64,000 nucleotides of DNA, from the NCBI GenBank assembly GCA_035527715.1, contig DATKZY010000199.1, positions 62,001 through 126,000 on the forward strand, written 5' to 3'. Below, piece after piece: positions 40,883 to 48,641 of the stretch. Origin of the DNA: DSUN01 sp035527715. Lineage in GTDB: Bacteria > Planctomycetota > PUPC01 > DSUN01. A model generated the notes under the pieces. The model saw nothing but the letters and a program-made list of their open reading frames with translations. It was not told the origin of the DNA and ran no database searches. The first letter of the stretch is position 1, and each line of letters opens with the position of its first letter. The translations under genes and the position numbers were made by a program.

Positions 40883-42348
40883 GCGATCACCGGCTCGATG
40901 TTGAACAGGCGGCAGAATTGCACAAGCTGCGTCTTGAAGTCGCCGTAGAAGAAGAGCTGGTGGAAGCCGGGGAAGGCCAAGACGTCCGCCGCTCCGTCGA
41001 ACTTGACCATGACGGACACGACACAGCCGCCGGCCGGGGGCACCGAGACGTTTTCGAGCACCTCGCCGGCCGAGATGAGCATCCGCGGCTTCCCGCCCTT
41101 GCCCGCCAGCTCGACGTCCAGACACGTCATGCGCTGCCCCACCTTCCAGAGCGTCCTGGGCACGGCGTCGCGCATGCCGTGGTGGTGCACGATGTCGAAC
41201 GGCTCGGGCGGCTCCGAGAAGCCGTTGAGCCGCGTGGGGCAGGAGCAGTGGGCGCCGATGACGGCGCCGCGGGCGGTCTCGCCCACGGGGTCCTGCTGGA
41301 AGCCCGGGCGGTCGAAGAGGTACTGGACGACGATGTGGGTGGCCGCGGCCCCCAGGTCGGCCTCGCAGGCGGCGGGAATCCCCTCGTCGTTCATCCGCGA
41401 CCAGGCGATGCAGGGCAGGCTCACCTTCGTCCGCCCCAGCGCGCCCAGGCAGTCCATCGTGATCGCGTCGGCCTCGGCCCGCGCCCGAAGCGTCCGCGCC
41501 ACGACGTAACTCTTCACCCCGTTGAGCACGTCCTGCTTCGTGGCCCCGACCTGGCGGCGGGCGCGCTTCATGTAGTCCTCGGCCAGGGTGCGGATCTCGT
41601 CCGTCTCCGGCGTCTTTCCGTACTCATCGAGGAATGCCTTGGCAGGGATGTAGCGGAGCTTGATGCCCAGATGCTCCATCTCGCCCTCCGCCTCCTTGCC
41701 GCCCCGGATGACGAGGCAGCGGGTGGCGCGCATCTTGGCCCCCGCGTGGAGCATTTTGAGGCCCCACTTCACCTGGCGGAAGTCGTCCGTCGAGCAGATG
41801 AAGCAGCCAAGCTTCTTCGACGGCGCCGCCGTGTTCGTCGTGAACGACGTGCCGATGGGCGAGAAGACCACGGTGGGCAGCTTCGTGTCAATCGCCTTCG
41901 TCGCCGTCGGCCAGGCGTGTTCCTGCCGGTCGAGCAGCACGACCAGCAAGCCGTCGGGCTTCGCCTCGGCGGCTTCGGCGAGCCAGGCGTCGGCTTCCTG
42001 CGGGTTGTAAAGGGGCTCGGCCCGCAGGTCGAGCTTCAGGTTCAGCTCCTTGGCTGCCGCGCCGAGTTCATCCGTGTACTTCTTCAGCGCCGCCTGGCCG
42101 TCGTAGACCGCGCCCGGCCAGCGCATCCCGTAGTCGCCTTTCCTGCGGACGAAGCACGCCCGCACCGTGGGCACGCACCGTGCCCCTGGCCCTTGGAAAA
42201 GCTTCTCCTCGGCGCCGGTGGCCTCGGCGGCGAACCCCACGTCGCGCAGCGCCATCCAGGCCAGCGCCGCCCCCGACGCGCCCAGAAACCCCCGCCGCCC
42301 AACCTTGTGAACGTGGCCGCATCCCGCTGCACACAGGCTCTTGTTCAT
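40879..42348 (-). CDS. Tat-exported FucI/AraA-fold protein
   Basis: The 489-residue protein opens with a twin-arginine signal: GRRGFLGASGAALAW, with Arg18-Arg19. The body looks like an L-fucose/L-arabinose isomerase: PDGLLVVLLDRQEHAWPTA, ITMDCLGALG, HCSCPTRLNGF, and a C-terminal beta domain (GGCVVSVMVKFDG, GFHQLFFYGD). ATG 42348 has GGAGG five bases upstream. The known isomerases are cytosolic and use Mn with Glu, Asp and His residues; an exported relative may not be an isomerase at all, and planctomycetes carry many such Tat-tagged paralogues. A second copy ends at position 213. It is followed by the CYTH gene with a 4-bp overlap. Fold likely, reaction unknown. Confidence 0.7.
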   Translation of the reverse strand: MNKSLCAAGCGHVHKVGRRGFLGASGAALAWMALRDVGFAAEATGAEEKLFQGPGARCVPTVRACFVRRKGDYGMRWPGAVYDGQAALKKYTDELGAAAKELNLKLDLRAEPLYNPQEADAWLAEAAEAKPDGLLVVLLDRQEHAWPTATKAIDTKLPTVVFSPIGTSFTTNTAAPSKKLGCFICSTDDFRQVKWGLKMLHAGAKMRATRCLVIRGGKEAEGEMEHLGIKLRYIPAKAFLDEYGKTPETDEIRTLAEDYMKRARRQVGATKQDVLNGVKSYVVARTLRARAEADAITMDCLGALGRTKVSLPCIAWSRMNDEGIPAACEADLGAAATHIVVQYLFDRPGFQQDPVGETARGAVIGAHCSCPTRLNGFSEPPEPFDIVHHHGMRDAVPRTLWKVGQRMTCLDVELAGKGGKPRMLISAGEVLENVSVPPAGGCVVSVMVKFDGAADVLAFPGFHQLFFYGDFKTQLVQFCRLFNIEPVIA

Positions 42349-42398
42349 TGCAACCTCCATGCCTCGCCCCGGAACGCAGCCCACCCTCCCCCGTCGCC

Positions 42399-42427
42399 AT
42401 CCTATGCTGCGCGACGGGACGTGTCAA
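42399..42427 (-). promoter_or_regulatory. Sigma-70 promoter of the FucI-like/CYTH genes
   Basis: On the minus strand a perfect TTGACA (42422-42427), a 17-nt spacer and TAGGAT (42399-42404) predict a leader of about 45 nt. Confidence 0.65.
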
Positions 42428-42463
42428 GCGGCGGGAGAAGGGCAGGCCACACGCCGAGCTTCA

Positions 42464-42566
42464 GTGGACAACGTGGACAGGATGGACAGAATGGACTGAA
42501 TGGACACGCGCTGAGCCTCTTCGCCGCCCGCGTCCATCCAGTCCACTGTGTCCACCCTGTCCACGA
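42464..42566. repeat. Large inverted repeat made of GTGGAC-type words
   Basis: The left arm (42464-42510) repeats xTGGACAxx about five times; the right arm (42530-42566) carries the complement (GTCCAT, GTCCAC, GTCCACC, GTCCACG). Both arms can pair around a loop of about 20 nt. Confidence 0.7.
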
Positions 42567-42604
42567 CGTCCGTCCTCTGTCCTCCAGCCGATGCCTACTT
42601 GCGC

Positions 42605-42633
42605 TTGACAGCCGCGCCCACCCGCGCGATGAT
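42605..42633 (+). promoter_or_regulatory. Candidate promoter of the SirB1/TPR gene
   Basis: TTGACA (42605-42610), 17 nt, GATGAT (42628-42633). The predicted transcript start near 42640 supports GTG 42668 as start codon over ATG 42629 or 42632. Confidence 0.5.
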
Positions 42634-42667
42634 GCACGGCGACAAGCGTTCGTTCAGGGGGACGATC

Positions 42668-44098
42668 GTGCGACTTGGCGCTCCCTCCCGTCTCGCGCTC
42701 CTTGTGGTGGCCTTCATCGGCCACGCTCGTGCCGCCGACGCGCCCGCAGCCAAGCTCGAAACCGTTGCCGTCATCGTGGACAAGGCGGAGGTGAAGGCCG
42801 GCGACAAGGTGGTCGCCACGGTCGAGAAGGGCCGCATGTTCGGCGTCATCGAGCGACGAGGCGACCTCGTCGAGATTCAGGTCTGCGTCGGCAACGACGT
42901 CTTGCGCGGAACCCTCCCCACCTCCGCCGTCAAGTTCCTCACCGACGACGACATTGACCTCGCCGCTGAATGGCTCAAGATGGCCAAGGACCTCAACCCG
43001 AATCTCGATGTTGCCGCCTGCCGTGCCAAGCTCGACGCGCTCATTGACCGTGTCGCCGCCGCAGCCGCCGCCGGCGAGACCCCGCGAGAGAAGGCCCGCC
43101 TGATCGGCGTGCAGCTTTTTGAGCGCGAGGGGTTCACAAAGAAGGTTGACGTGAAGACGCCGGACCGTCTCCTCCACCTGAAGCAGGGCGATTGCTTCGG
43201 CTTCTCGTTCCTATATCTATGCATTGGCCAGAGGCTGAGAATGCCACTTTGCCTCGTCGCTGCACCCGATCACGTCTTCGTCCGATGCGAAGCCCGCGGC
43301 GAAGGCTTCAACATCGAAACAACCCAAAAGGGGAAGCTTCACGACACGGACGATTACCTTAGGGAACGCTTGGGAGCGCAACCTTTCAGCCAAGTCGGTG
43401 GAACTCATCTTGCGAGCCTGCCAGTTCCGAGTGCTTTGGGCCATCTGTTTTTCGGGTGGGGCAAGCTTCTCAGCGATATGGGCAATCCTGCGAAGGCCTG
43501 CGACAGGTGCGCGAGGGCGGTCGAGATCAACCCGCGCCTCGCGGAGGCCTACGTCAACTGGGGCATCGCGTTAGCCGCGCTGGGCAAGGCCCCCGAAGCT
43601 TGCCAGAAGTACGCAAAGGCCGTCGACATCAACCCGCGATTCGCGGAGGCATACACGAACTGGGGAGTCCAGTTGGAGGCGATGAACAAGACCCCCGACG
43701 CCTGCGTGAAATACGCGAAGGCAGTGGAGATCAACCCGCAATACGCGAGGGCCTACTACTGCTGGGGCTGCGCCCTGGCGACGGTGGGCAAGGCGCCCGA
43801 GGCGTGCGGGAAGTACGCGAAGGCTGTCGAGATCAACCCGAGACTTTGGGAGGCCTACTCCAACTGGGGCGCGGCGCTTGCCGCGGTGGGCAGGCACGAG
43901 GAGGCGTGCGAGAAGTTCGCTAAGGCCGTCGAGAGCAACCCACGACTCGCGAAGGCTTACTATGGCTGGGGCGCGGCGCTCGTGTTCCTTGGGAAGGCGG
44001 CCGAGGCGATGGAGAAGCTGGAGAAGGCGGCCGAACTCGACCCGGCACTGAAGCCGAAGGTCGAGGAGCTGCGGAAGGAACTCGTGGACAAGAAGTAG
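42668..44098 (+). CDS. Secreted SirB1/transglutaminase-like protein with TPR repeats
   Basis: The 476-residue protein starts at GTG 42668 behind GGGGGA. A short signal (LALLVVAFIGHARAA) leads into an SH3-like strand region (VKAGDKVVATVEKGRMFGV). The transglutaminase-like SirB1 core follows: QGDCFGFSFLY with Cys176, APDHVFVRC with His202, then FNIETTQKG and DTDDYLRERL. From about residue 270 there are six TPR units of 34 residues (YVNWGIALAALGKAPEACQK, KYAKAVDINPRFAEA and so on), ending at DPALKPKVEELRKEL. SirB1-family proteins usually couple this core with TPRs; catalytic activity is unproven, though Cys and His are kept. The TPRs are very alike, suggesting internal duplication. It stands alone, followed by the hairpin island. 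Confidence 0.8.
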   Translation: MRLGAPSRLALLVVAFIGHARAADAPAAKLETVAVIVDKAEVKAGDKVVATVEKGRMFGVIERRGDLVEIQVCVGNDVLRGTLPTSAVKFLTDDDIDLAAEWLKMAKDLNPNLDVAACRAKLDALIDRVAAAAAAGETPREKARLIGVQLFEREGFTKKVDVKTPDRLLHLKQGDCFGFSFLYLCIGQRLRMPLCLVAAPDHVFVRCEARGEGFNIETTQKGKLHDTDDYLRERLGAQPFSQVGGTHLASLPVPSALGHLFFGWGKLLSDMGNPAKACDRCARAVEINPRLAEAYVNWGIALAALGKAPEACQKYAKAVDINPRFAEAYTNWGVQLEAMNKTPDACVKYAKAVEINPQYARAYYCWGCALATVGKAPEACGKYAKAVEINPRLWEAYSNWGAALAAVGRHEEACEKFAKAVESNPRLAKAYYGWGAALVFLGKAAEAMEKLEKAAELDPALKPKVEELRKELVDKK

Positions 44099-44126
44099 GC
44101 CGCCGCGCCCGCGGCCCCGCCCGCCG

Positions 44127-44150
44127 GGCACAGCCGAGGGCGGCTGTGCC
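44127..44150. repeat. 10-bp perfect hairpin after the SirB1/TPR gene
   Basis: GGCACAGCCG pairs with CGGCTGTGCC around AGGG, 28 nt past the stop. There is no T-run, so it may be a REP unit or a transcript-end stabiliser. Confidence 0.6.
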
Positions 44151-44169
44151 ACACGGGTGGCGCCGTCGG

Positions 44170-44260
44170 CGAATCACACGGACAGACACGGACGAACACG
44201 GACAGCCAGGCTTTTCCCGGCAAGGGTCGGTCCGTGTGCGTCGGTGCAGGTCCGTGCCGG
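44170..44260. repeat. ACACGGAC tandem words with inverted partner
   Basis: Three ACACGGAC words follow one another near 44178-44202. GTCCGTGTGCGTC and GTCCGTGCC follow on the other side of a loop, so the block can fold back. Confidence 0.5.
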
Positions 44261-44281
44261 CCGGCCGCTTCGCGGGAAGGC

Positions 44282-44370
44282 AAAGCGGCGACTTCGTCGC
44301 CGCACTCCAAAGTGCGCCTCCGTTGGTCGCGGGTGGAGTGTGGACTGCGGCATCGGAGATGCCGCTTTGG
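44282..44370. repeat. Inverted pair of 30-nt REP units
   Basis: Reading the complement of 44282-44309 gives GGAGTGCGGCGACGAAGTCG followed by CCGCTTTG. This matches GGACTGCGGCATCGGAGATG followed by CCGCTTTGG on the plus strand from about 44342. Each has its own stem (GCGGCGA or GCGGCAT). Confidence 0.65.
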
Positions 44371-44487
44371 CTCGCGGCGCAGCCGCACAGGAACAGGGCT
44401 GGCTCGTCCGAGCAACAGCCCTCGGGACGGGGGCAGAGATGGGGCAGCACCCATCCTGACCACTTTCCGCGGGGCGCGGGGTGGTGA

Positions 44488-44523
44488 AGATGGTTGAGAT
44501 GGTCGAGATGGTGGAGATGGCGG
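44488..44523. repeat. 9-bp tandem repeat, four copies
   Basis: AGATGGTTG, AGATGGTCG, AGATGGTGG and AGATGGCGG follow each other without gaps. Confidence 0.85.
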
Positions 44524-44645
44524 CGGGAAAAGGGGGTGGCCGCCTTGACGCACGGCTGGAGCGGTCGGGCCTGAGGCCACGCATGGCCGCATGTGCCTAT
44601 GGTGACGACCCTTGTGGAAGTGGGCACCTGCTGGGATTCATGCCG

Positions 44646-44687
44646 TCAAGATGGCCACCTCCCCTTGCGCGCGCGTGGCCATCTTGA
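44646..44687. repeat. Perfect 13-bp hairpin, same class as 6523-6699
   Basis: TCAAGATGGCCAC (44646-44658) pairs with GTGGCCATCTTGA (44675-44687). GCATGTTG follows, as at 6659-6699. Confidence 0.75.
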
Positions 44688-44746
44688 GCATGTTGAAGGG
44701 GGCCCAGGGCATGGGAAGACGCGACTCCGGCTCTTGCCCCCCCCGG

Positions 44747-44786
44747 CTAGGCGCTCACCCCCTATGGCGCGCGGGTGAGCGCCTAG
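44747..44786. repeat. Perfect 14-bp hairpin
   Basis: CTAGGCGCTCACCC (44747-44760) and GGGTGAGCGCCTAG (44773-44786) flank a 12-nt loop ending in GCGC. Confidence 0.75.
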
Positions 44787-44908
44787 CGCGTCAGAGGGGC
44801 AGGAGCAGACTTGGTTGTAGCCGTAACCTACTGGCAATCAGGCGGTTGCGGTTCTCGGGGAAACGGACACAGCTTGCTCTGCTAGGCGCTCATCCCCTCC
44901 CCCAATCT

Positions 44909-44938
44909 CGACCACCCCCTGTGTTGCGCGGGTGGTCG
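44909..44938. repeat. 9-bp hairpin with the shared TGTGTTGCGC loop
   Basis: CGACCACCC (44909-44917) pairs with GGGTGGTCG (44930-44938). The loop CCTGTGTTGCGC matches that at 6659-6699. Confidence 0.65.
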
Positions 44939-45001
44939 TGATGGGCGGGATTGACTCGACGCGGGCGGCCCCCGCCCCCCGCCCGCGGCTCAGTGGAAGA
45001 A

Positions 45002-45024
45002 CACGGCTGGGCAAGCCAGCCGTG
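45002..45024. repeat. 9-bp hairpin with 5-nt loop
   Basis: CACGGCTGG and CCAGCCGTG flank GCAAG. This is a very regular REP-type unit upstream of the E1 fusion gene. Confidence 0.65.
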
Positions 45025-45080
45025 CCACGGCCGGAGCTGTTCACTCACCGACCCGGGCGCACTCCTTGCCTCGCCACGAC

Positions 45081-45109
45081 TTGATCGGGCGGGCAGCAAT
45101 GTGTATGAT
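45081..45109 (+). promoter_or_regulatory. Sigma-70 promoter of the E1 fusion gene
   Basis: TTGATC (45081-45086), 17 nt, TATGAT (45104-45109), giving a leader of about 45 nt to ATG 45161. Confidence 0.65.
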
Positions 45110-45160
45110 CCGGTTTTCCGACGTATGGCCTCGCCCACTGGGATTCCCTGGAGGAACCGA

Positions 45161-47464
45161 ATGGTCCGCGAGTTGAGCGTGCTGCCGAGCTTCGAGCCCG
45201 AGGTGGTGGAGCTTGGGCAGATTCCCGTCTACCAGTACCGCCGCACGCTGGAGCAGGAGCTTGCCGACGGCCGCCTCACCGCCGACGAGGTGAAGCGGTA
45301 TCTCGAATACATGATGGCCATCCGCGCGTTCGAAGAGATGATCATGGCCGTCCGCAACCAGGCCTACGACGCGATCAAGGGGCTGGACTTCGAGTATCGC
45401 GGCCCCACGCACCTCTCGATCGGCCAGGAGGCCACGAGCGTGGGCGGGTGCGCCGCCCTCGGCTTGACGGACTATATCACGAGCACGCACCGCGGCCACG
45501 GCGACGGCATCGCCAAGGGCTGCTTCGCCGTCCAGCAGCGCGACGCGGCAACGCTCCGCAAGGTGCTCGGCCTGTCGGACACGGAGAAGCTGGACGACGC
45601 GGCGCTGCGCGAGCGGGCGCTCGAGCACCACCTGTTCCGCACGGCGGCCGAGCTGTTCGGGCGCGACGCCGGCTACTGTCGAGGCCGCGGCGGCGGGATG
45701 CACATCGCCGACTTCAGCGTGGGCCACCTGGGGGCCAACGCCATCGTGGGCGGCAGCATCGGCATCGGCGCGGGGGCGGGAATGTCCGCCCGCTACCGCG
45801 CGAACGGCCACGTGTGCCTCTGCTTCGCGGGCGACGGCGCCTACTGCAACGGCATCTCGTTCGAGTCGCTCAACATCGCCTCGATGGGGCAGTTCACCAA
45901 CGAGCTGGCCGCCCGCCCCTTCGGCGTGCCCACCATCTTCGCGATCGTGAACAACCAGTACGCCATGACGGGACAGGTCGCGGGCGAGGTCACCGGCGTG
46001 GACCACATGGCCCGCCGCGGCGCGGCCTTCCGGCCCGACAACCTCCACGCCGAGGTGATCAACGGCATGGACGCCTTGGCCGTGCTCGACGGCATCCGCC
46101 GGGCGGCGGAGCTGGCGCGCGAGGGCAAGGGGCCGGTCGTGCGCGAGCTGGTGACCTATCGCTACCAGGGCCACTCGCTGAGCGACCCGCGCACCGAGTA
46201 CCGCAGCAAGGAAGAGGAGGCGGCCTGGCGCGAGATTGACCCCATCGTGAAGCTCTCGGGCCAGCTCGTCGAGGCGGGCGTGTGCACGAAGGACGAGATC
46301 GCGGCGATGCACGAGCGGGTCGAGGCCCGCCAGGGCCGCGCCACGCGCCGCGCCGCCGAGGCCCCCGAGCCGAAGGCCGAGGACGTGTTGGTGTTCATGT
46401 ACAGCGACGGCACGTCGGACACGGTGCCCGCCGAGGCGAAGGCCCCCCGCCAGCTTGCGGCGCCCTCCCCCATCGCCCGCAAGGACGGCAAGATCACGTT
46501 CAAGGAGGCCATCAAGGAGGCCCTCATCGAGGAGATGGTGCGCGACAACCGCGTGATCTTCTACGGCGAGGACGTGGCCGACTACGGCGGGGCGTTCAAG
46601 GTCACGAAGGGGCTGATTGACATCTTCGGGCGCGACCGCGTGTTCAACACCTCGATCTCCGAAGCGGCCATCATCGGCACCGCGGTCGGCGCGGCGATGA
46701 CCGGGCTGCGGCCGGTGGTCGAGCTGATGTACTCCGACTTCGAGTACCAGGCGGGCGACCAGATTTACAACCAGGCCGCGAAGTGGTCGTACATGTCGGG
46801 CGGCAGCCTCGCCGTGCCCATCGTCATCCGCTCGTCGGTCGGCGCGGGCAAGGGCTACGGCGGGCAGCACTCGCAGGCCCTCGAATCGCACTCCACGCAC
46901 ACGCCGGGCATCAAGGTCGTGTTCCCCTCGACGCCCTGCGACGTGAAGGGGCTGCTGAAGACGGCCATCCGCGACGACAATCCCGTGATGTTCTGCGAGA
47001 GCCAGGCGCTCTACAACGAGGCCGGCGAGGTGCCCGCCGAGGACTACACGGTGCCCTTCGGCTCCGCCGCCATCCGCCGCGAGGGCGGCGACCTCACGAT
47101 CGTGGCCTGGGGCAAGGTGGCCCTCGACGTCCTCAAGGCCGCGGGGGTCCTGGAGGCCGAGCACAAGATTGCCGCGGAGGTCATTGACCCCCGCACGCTC
47201 ATCCCGTTCGACCTCGACACCGTGCTGCGATCGGTGCGGAAGACGGGGCGGGCCATCGTGGCCTCGCAGGCCTGTCGCACGGGGAGCTACACGGGCGAGG
47301 TCGCCTCGCAGATCCAGGAGCAAGCGTTCGACTACCTCGACGCCCCGGTCGGCCGCATCGGCGCGCTCGACGGCGTGTCCCCGCAGTCCTACGTCCTCGA
47401 GCAGGCATACCTGCCGAGCGTCGCCACCATCGTGGCGGCGGCCCGGAAGCTCGTGGGACGCTGA
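45161..47464 (+). CDS. Fused E1 alpha-beta subunit of a 2-oxoacid/acetoin-type dehydrogenase
   Basis: The 767-residue protein joins both halves of a thiamine-diphosphate E1 decarboxylase. Residues about 45-400 are the alpha part, with STHRGHGDGIAKG, RGGGMHIADFSVGHLG and the TPP motif GDGAYCNG...VNNQYA (224-267). A charged linker leads to the beta part (about 445-767): GEDVADYGGAFKVTKGL, FNTSISEAAIIGTAVGAAM, VEASQALY-like FCESQALYNEAG and VIDPRTLIPFD. ATG 45161 has GGAGGAA just upstream. About 35 extra residues (TLRKVLGLSDTEKLDDAALR region) separate HGDGIAKG from the GRGGGMH motif. Such E1s feed acyl groups to a lipoyl E2, but no E2 or E3 is in the window. Substrate (pyruvate, branched-chain oxoacid or acetoin) is undecided. 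Confidence 0.88.
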   Translation: MVRELSVLPSFEPEVVELGQIPVYQYRRTLEQELADGRLTADEVKRYLEYMMAIRAFEEMIMAVRNQAYDAIKGLDFEYRGPTHLSIGQEATSVGGCAALGLTDYITSTHRGHGDGIAKGCFAVQQRDAATLRKVLGLSDTEKLDDAALRERALEHHLFRTAAELFGRDAGYCRGRGGGMHIADFSVGHLGANAIVGGSIGIGAGAGMSARYRANGHVCLCFAGDGAYCNGISFESLNIASMGQFTNELAARPFGVPTIFAIVNNQYAMTGQVAGEVTGVDHMARRGAAFRPDNLHAEVINGMDALAVLDGIRRAAELAREGKGPVVRELVTYRYQGHSLSDPRTEYRSKEEEAAWREIDPIVKLSGQLVEAGVCTKDEIAAMHERVEARQGRATRRAAEAPEPKAEDVLVFMYSDGTSDTVPAEAKAPRQLAAPSPIARKDGKITFKEAIKEALIEEMVRDNRVIFYGEDVADYGGAFKVTKGLIDIFGRDRVFNTSISEAAIIGTAVGAAMTGLRPVVELMYSDFEYQAGDQIYNQAAKWSYMSGGSLAVPIVIRSSVGAGKGYGGQHSQALESHSTHTPGIKVVFPSTPCDVKGLLKTAIRDDNPVMFCESQALYNEAGEVPAEDYTVPFGSAAIRREGGDLTIVAWGKVALDVLKAAGVLEAEHKIAAEVIDPRTLIPFDLDTVLRSVRKTGRAIVASQACRTGSYTGEVASQIQEQAFDYLDAPVGRIGALDGVSPQSYVLEQAYLPSVATIVAAARKLVGR

Positions 47465-47466
47465 GT

Positions 47467-47493
47467 GGCAAAAGACACCCGCCGTCTTTTGCC
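47467..47493 (+). terminator. Hairpin immediately after the E1 fusion gene
   Basis: GGCAAAAGAC and GTCTTTTGCC pair perfectly around ACCCGCC, two bases past the stop codon. A second copy of GCGGGTGTCTTTT near 47530 can form an alternative outer stem. There is no clean T-tract, so termination is likely but not certain. Confidence 0.5.
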
Positions 47494-47568
47494 GTCCACG
47501 GCCCTCCGGGTGCTTCGAACGAAGGACAGCGGGTGTCTTTTCCCGTGCCGCTGAGAGAGGAGTCCGAC

Positions 47569-48009
47569 ATGCCGGAGGAGTCGGCCAGCTTCCACCGCCT
47601 GATGCCGCTGACGGCGGCGCAGTTGGAGGCGGCGTCCGACCCGCAAGCCTATCGGCAGGCGGTGCGCTACGCCCAGAGCGCCCACGTGGTGGACCGGTTG
47701 CGGATCGGCGCGGCCCTGAGCGCGCGATTCCACGGCACGCGGGGCATCTACACGACGCGGATAGACGTGAGCGGCCGCGCCTTCCAGTTCGAGTGCACCT
47801 GCCCCCTGGGCGGGAAGCGCGAGGCGTGCAAGCACGTCATCGCCCTGGGCCTCGCCTGGCTCGATACGCCGGACACCTTCCACGACCTCGACGTGACGCT
47901 GGCCCGGCTTTCGCACATGACGAAGGGCGACCTCATCACGCTGCTGCGGCAGGCGGCCCAGCGCCTGCCCGAGCTGATCGCGCTGCTCGACCGCCCCCGG
48001 CGCGAGTGA
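47569..48009 (+). CDS. SWIM zinc-finger domain protein
   Basis: The 146-residue protein has a clear SWIM motif, CxCx8CxH: FECTCPLGGKREACKHVIAL with Cys76, Cys78, Cys87 and His89. SWIM domains bind zinc and contact DNA or proteins. Upstream lies a short helix-strand region (AYRQAVRYAQSAHVVDRLRIG, ALSARFHGTRGIY), downstream a helical tail (LSHMTKGDLITLLRQAAQRLPEL), much like the N-terminal part of SWIM proteins encoded next to SWI/SNF helicases or MoxR/VWA genes. None of those partners is beside it here. ATG 47569 follows AGGAG at good spacing; a longer frame from 47533 is covered by the hairpin region. The partner is unknown. Confidence 0.82.
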   Translation: MPEESASFHRLMPLTAAQLEAASDPQAYRQAVRYAQSAHVVDRLRIGAALSARFHGTRGIYTTRIDVSGRAFQFECTCPLGGKREACKHVIALGLAWLDTPDTFHDLDVTLARLSHMTKGDLITLLRQAAQRLPELIALLDRPRRE

Positions 48010-48031
48010 CGGCGAGACGGAGGGCAGCCCG

Positions 48032-48235
48032 ATGGCACGCACGCTCCTCCCCCTTGGCCTCCTGGTCTTCTCCTTGGCTGCGCCCCACCTGAGCGCTGCA
48101 CCGGCAGTTGGCGACCCGCCAGCGCCGGACGTGAGCGCTCTGCCTGGGGCTCCCAAGGGCTTCCGGATGGTCATGCGCGGTGAGGAGCTGATGGCCCTGC
48201 GGCCGGCTGTGAAGCGCCTCCACGCGCCTCCCTGA
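48032..48235 (+). CDS. Small putative secreted protein
   Basis: A 67-residue ORF starts 22 nt after the SWIM gene, with GGAGGG before its ATG. The first 22 residues (ARTLLPLGLLVFSLAAPHLS) look like a signal peptide with an AxA-type cleavage site at SAA. The mature part is short and proline-rich (VGDPPAPDVSALPGAPKG) and ends LHAPP. It may be a real small exported protein or the remains of a longer one. No family recognised. SD and signal peptide are the only support. Confidence 0.4.
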   Translation: MARTLLPLGLLVFSLAAPHLSAAPAVGDPPAPDVSALPGAPKGFRMVMRGEELMALRPAVKRLHAPP

Positions 48236-48278
48236 GGCCCCCTTGGGCGCAGAGGCCCCCCGCTTTCCGGGGTCACTG

Positions 48279-48638
48279 TCAGTCCGCGGGCATGGGACGG
48301 ATGCGGTAGTGCCAATCATCGGCCGTGGTGAACCGGCCGGAGAGCTTGTCGCCGGCCCGCGCCAGGAGAGCGCCGACCACGCGGATGCGGTTGGGCGTCC
48401 CCTCGTCACGAAGCCGCAACAGGATGATCCCCTGGCGCGCCTTGCGCGAGCGAAAGGCGAGTTCACCGAAGTCCTTGTCGTTGGTCACCACAATCCGCCG
48501 CTCGGCCTCGGCGCGGGCCAGGATGACGTCGTCAGCAGCGGCAGGCATCGCGTCGTCGGCACTGAGCACGTCGTGGCCCAGGGAGCGCAGGAACTCCGCG
48601 ACCCGTGTGCCCGTGGAGGCATCCACCATGAATCTCAT
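48279..48638 (-). CDS. DUF5615 PIN-like toxin-type protein
   Basis: The 119-residue protein begins MRFMVDASTG and carries a later acidic motif, IVVTNDKDFGELAFRSRKARQ, then GIILLRLRD. These are the usual marks of the DUF5615/Mut7-C PIN-like nuclease fold (D near the N-terminus, then TxDKDFG). PIN-like proteins cut RNA with bound metal ions. It starts three bases after the DUF433 gene, the usual antitoxin-toxin order of DUF433/DUF5615 pairs. In the usual family the first motif is LD.ncP; here it is VDASTG. A toxin role is inferred from the family and the pairing, not shown. Confidence 0.85.
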   Translation of the reverse strand: MRFMVDASTGTRVAEFLRSLGHDVLSADDAMPAAADDVILARAEAERRIVVTNDKDFGELAFRSRKARQGIILLRLRDEGTPNRIRVVGALLARAGDKLSGRFTTADDWHYRIRPMPAD

Positions 48639-48641
48639 GGG

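Larger units (their letters stand above)
42349..42667. other. Divergent intergenic region with two promoters and a large inverted repeat
   Basis: The gap contains the minus-strand promoter at 42399-42427, the inverted repeat at 42464-42566 and the plus-strand promoter at 42605-42633. Nothing else is recognised. Confidence 0.6.
44099..45160. other. Gene-free island of hairpins and short repeats
   Basis: Over one kilobase with no convincing gene. It holds hairpins at 44127-44150, 44285-44303, 44646-44687, 44747-44786, 44909-44938 and 45002-45024, ACACGGAC repeats near 44170-44260, a 9-bp tandem repeat at 44488-44523 and the promoter at 45081-45109. Confidence 0.7.

Noticed and set aside
44157..44640. 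Several short frames on both strands in the hairpin island
   Set aside because: They run through ACACGGAC words and REP units, lack ribosome binding sites and resemble no protein.
44099..45160. Structured RNA, tRNA or riboswitch in the large gap
   Set aside because: The structures are simple hairpins of REP type. No cloverleaf, conserved riboswitch core or rRNA segment was recognised here or elsewhere in the window.
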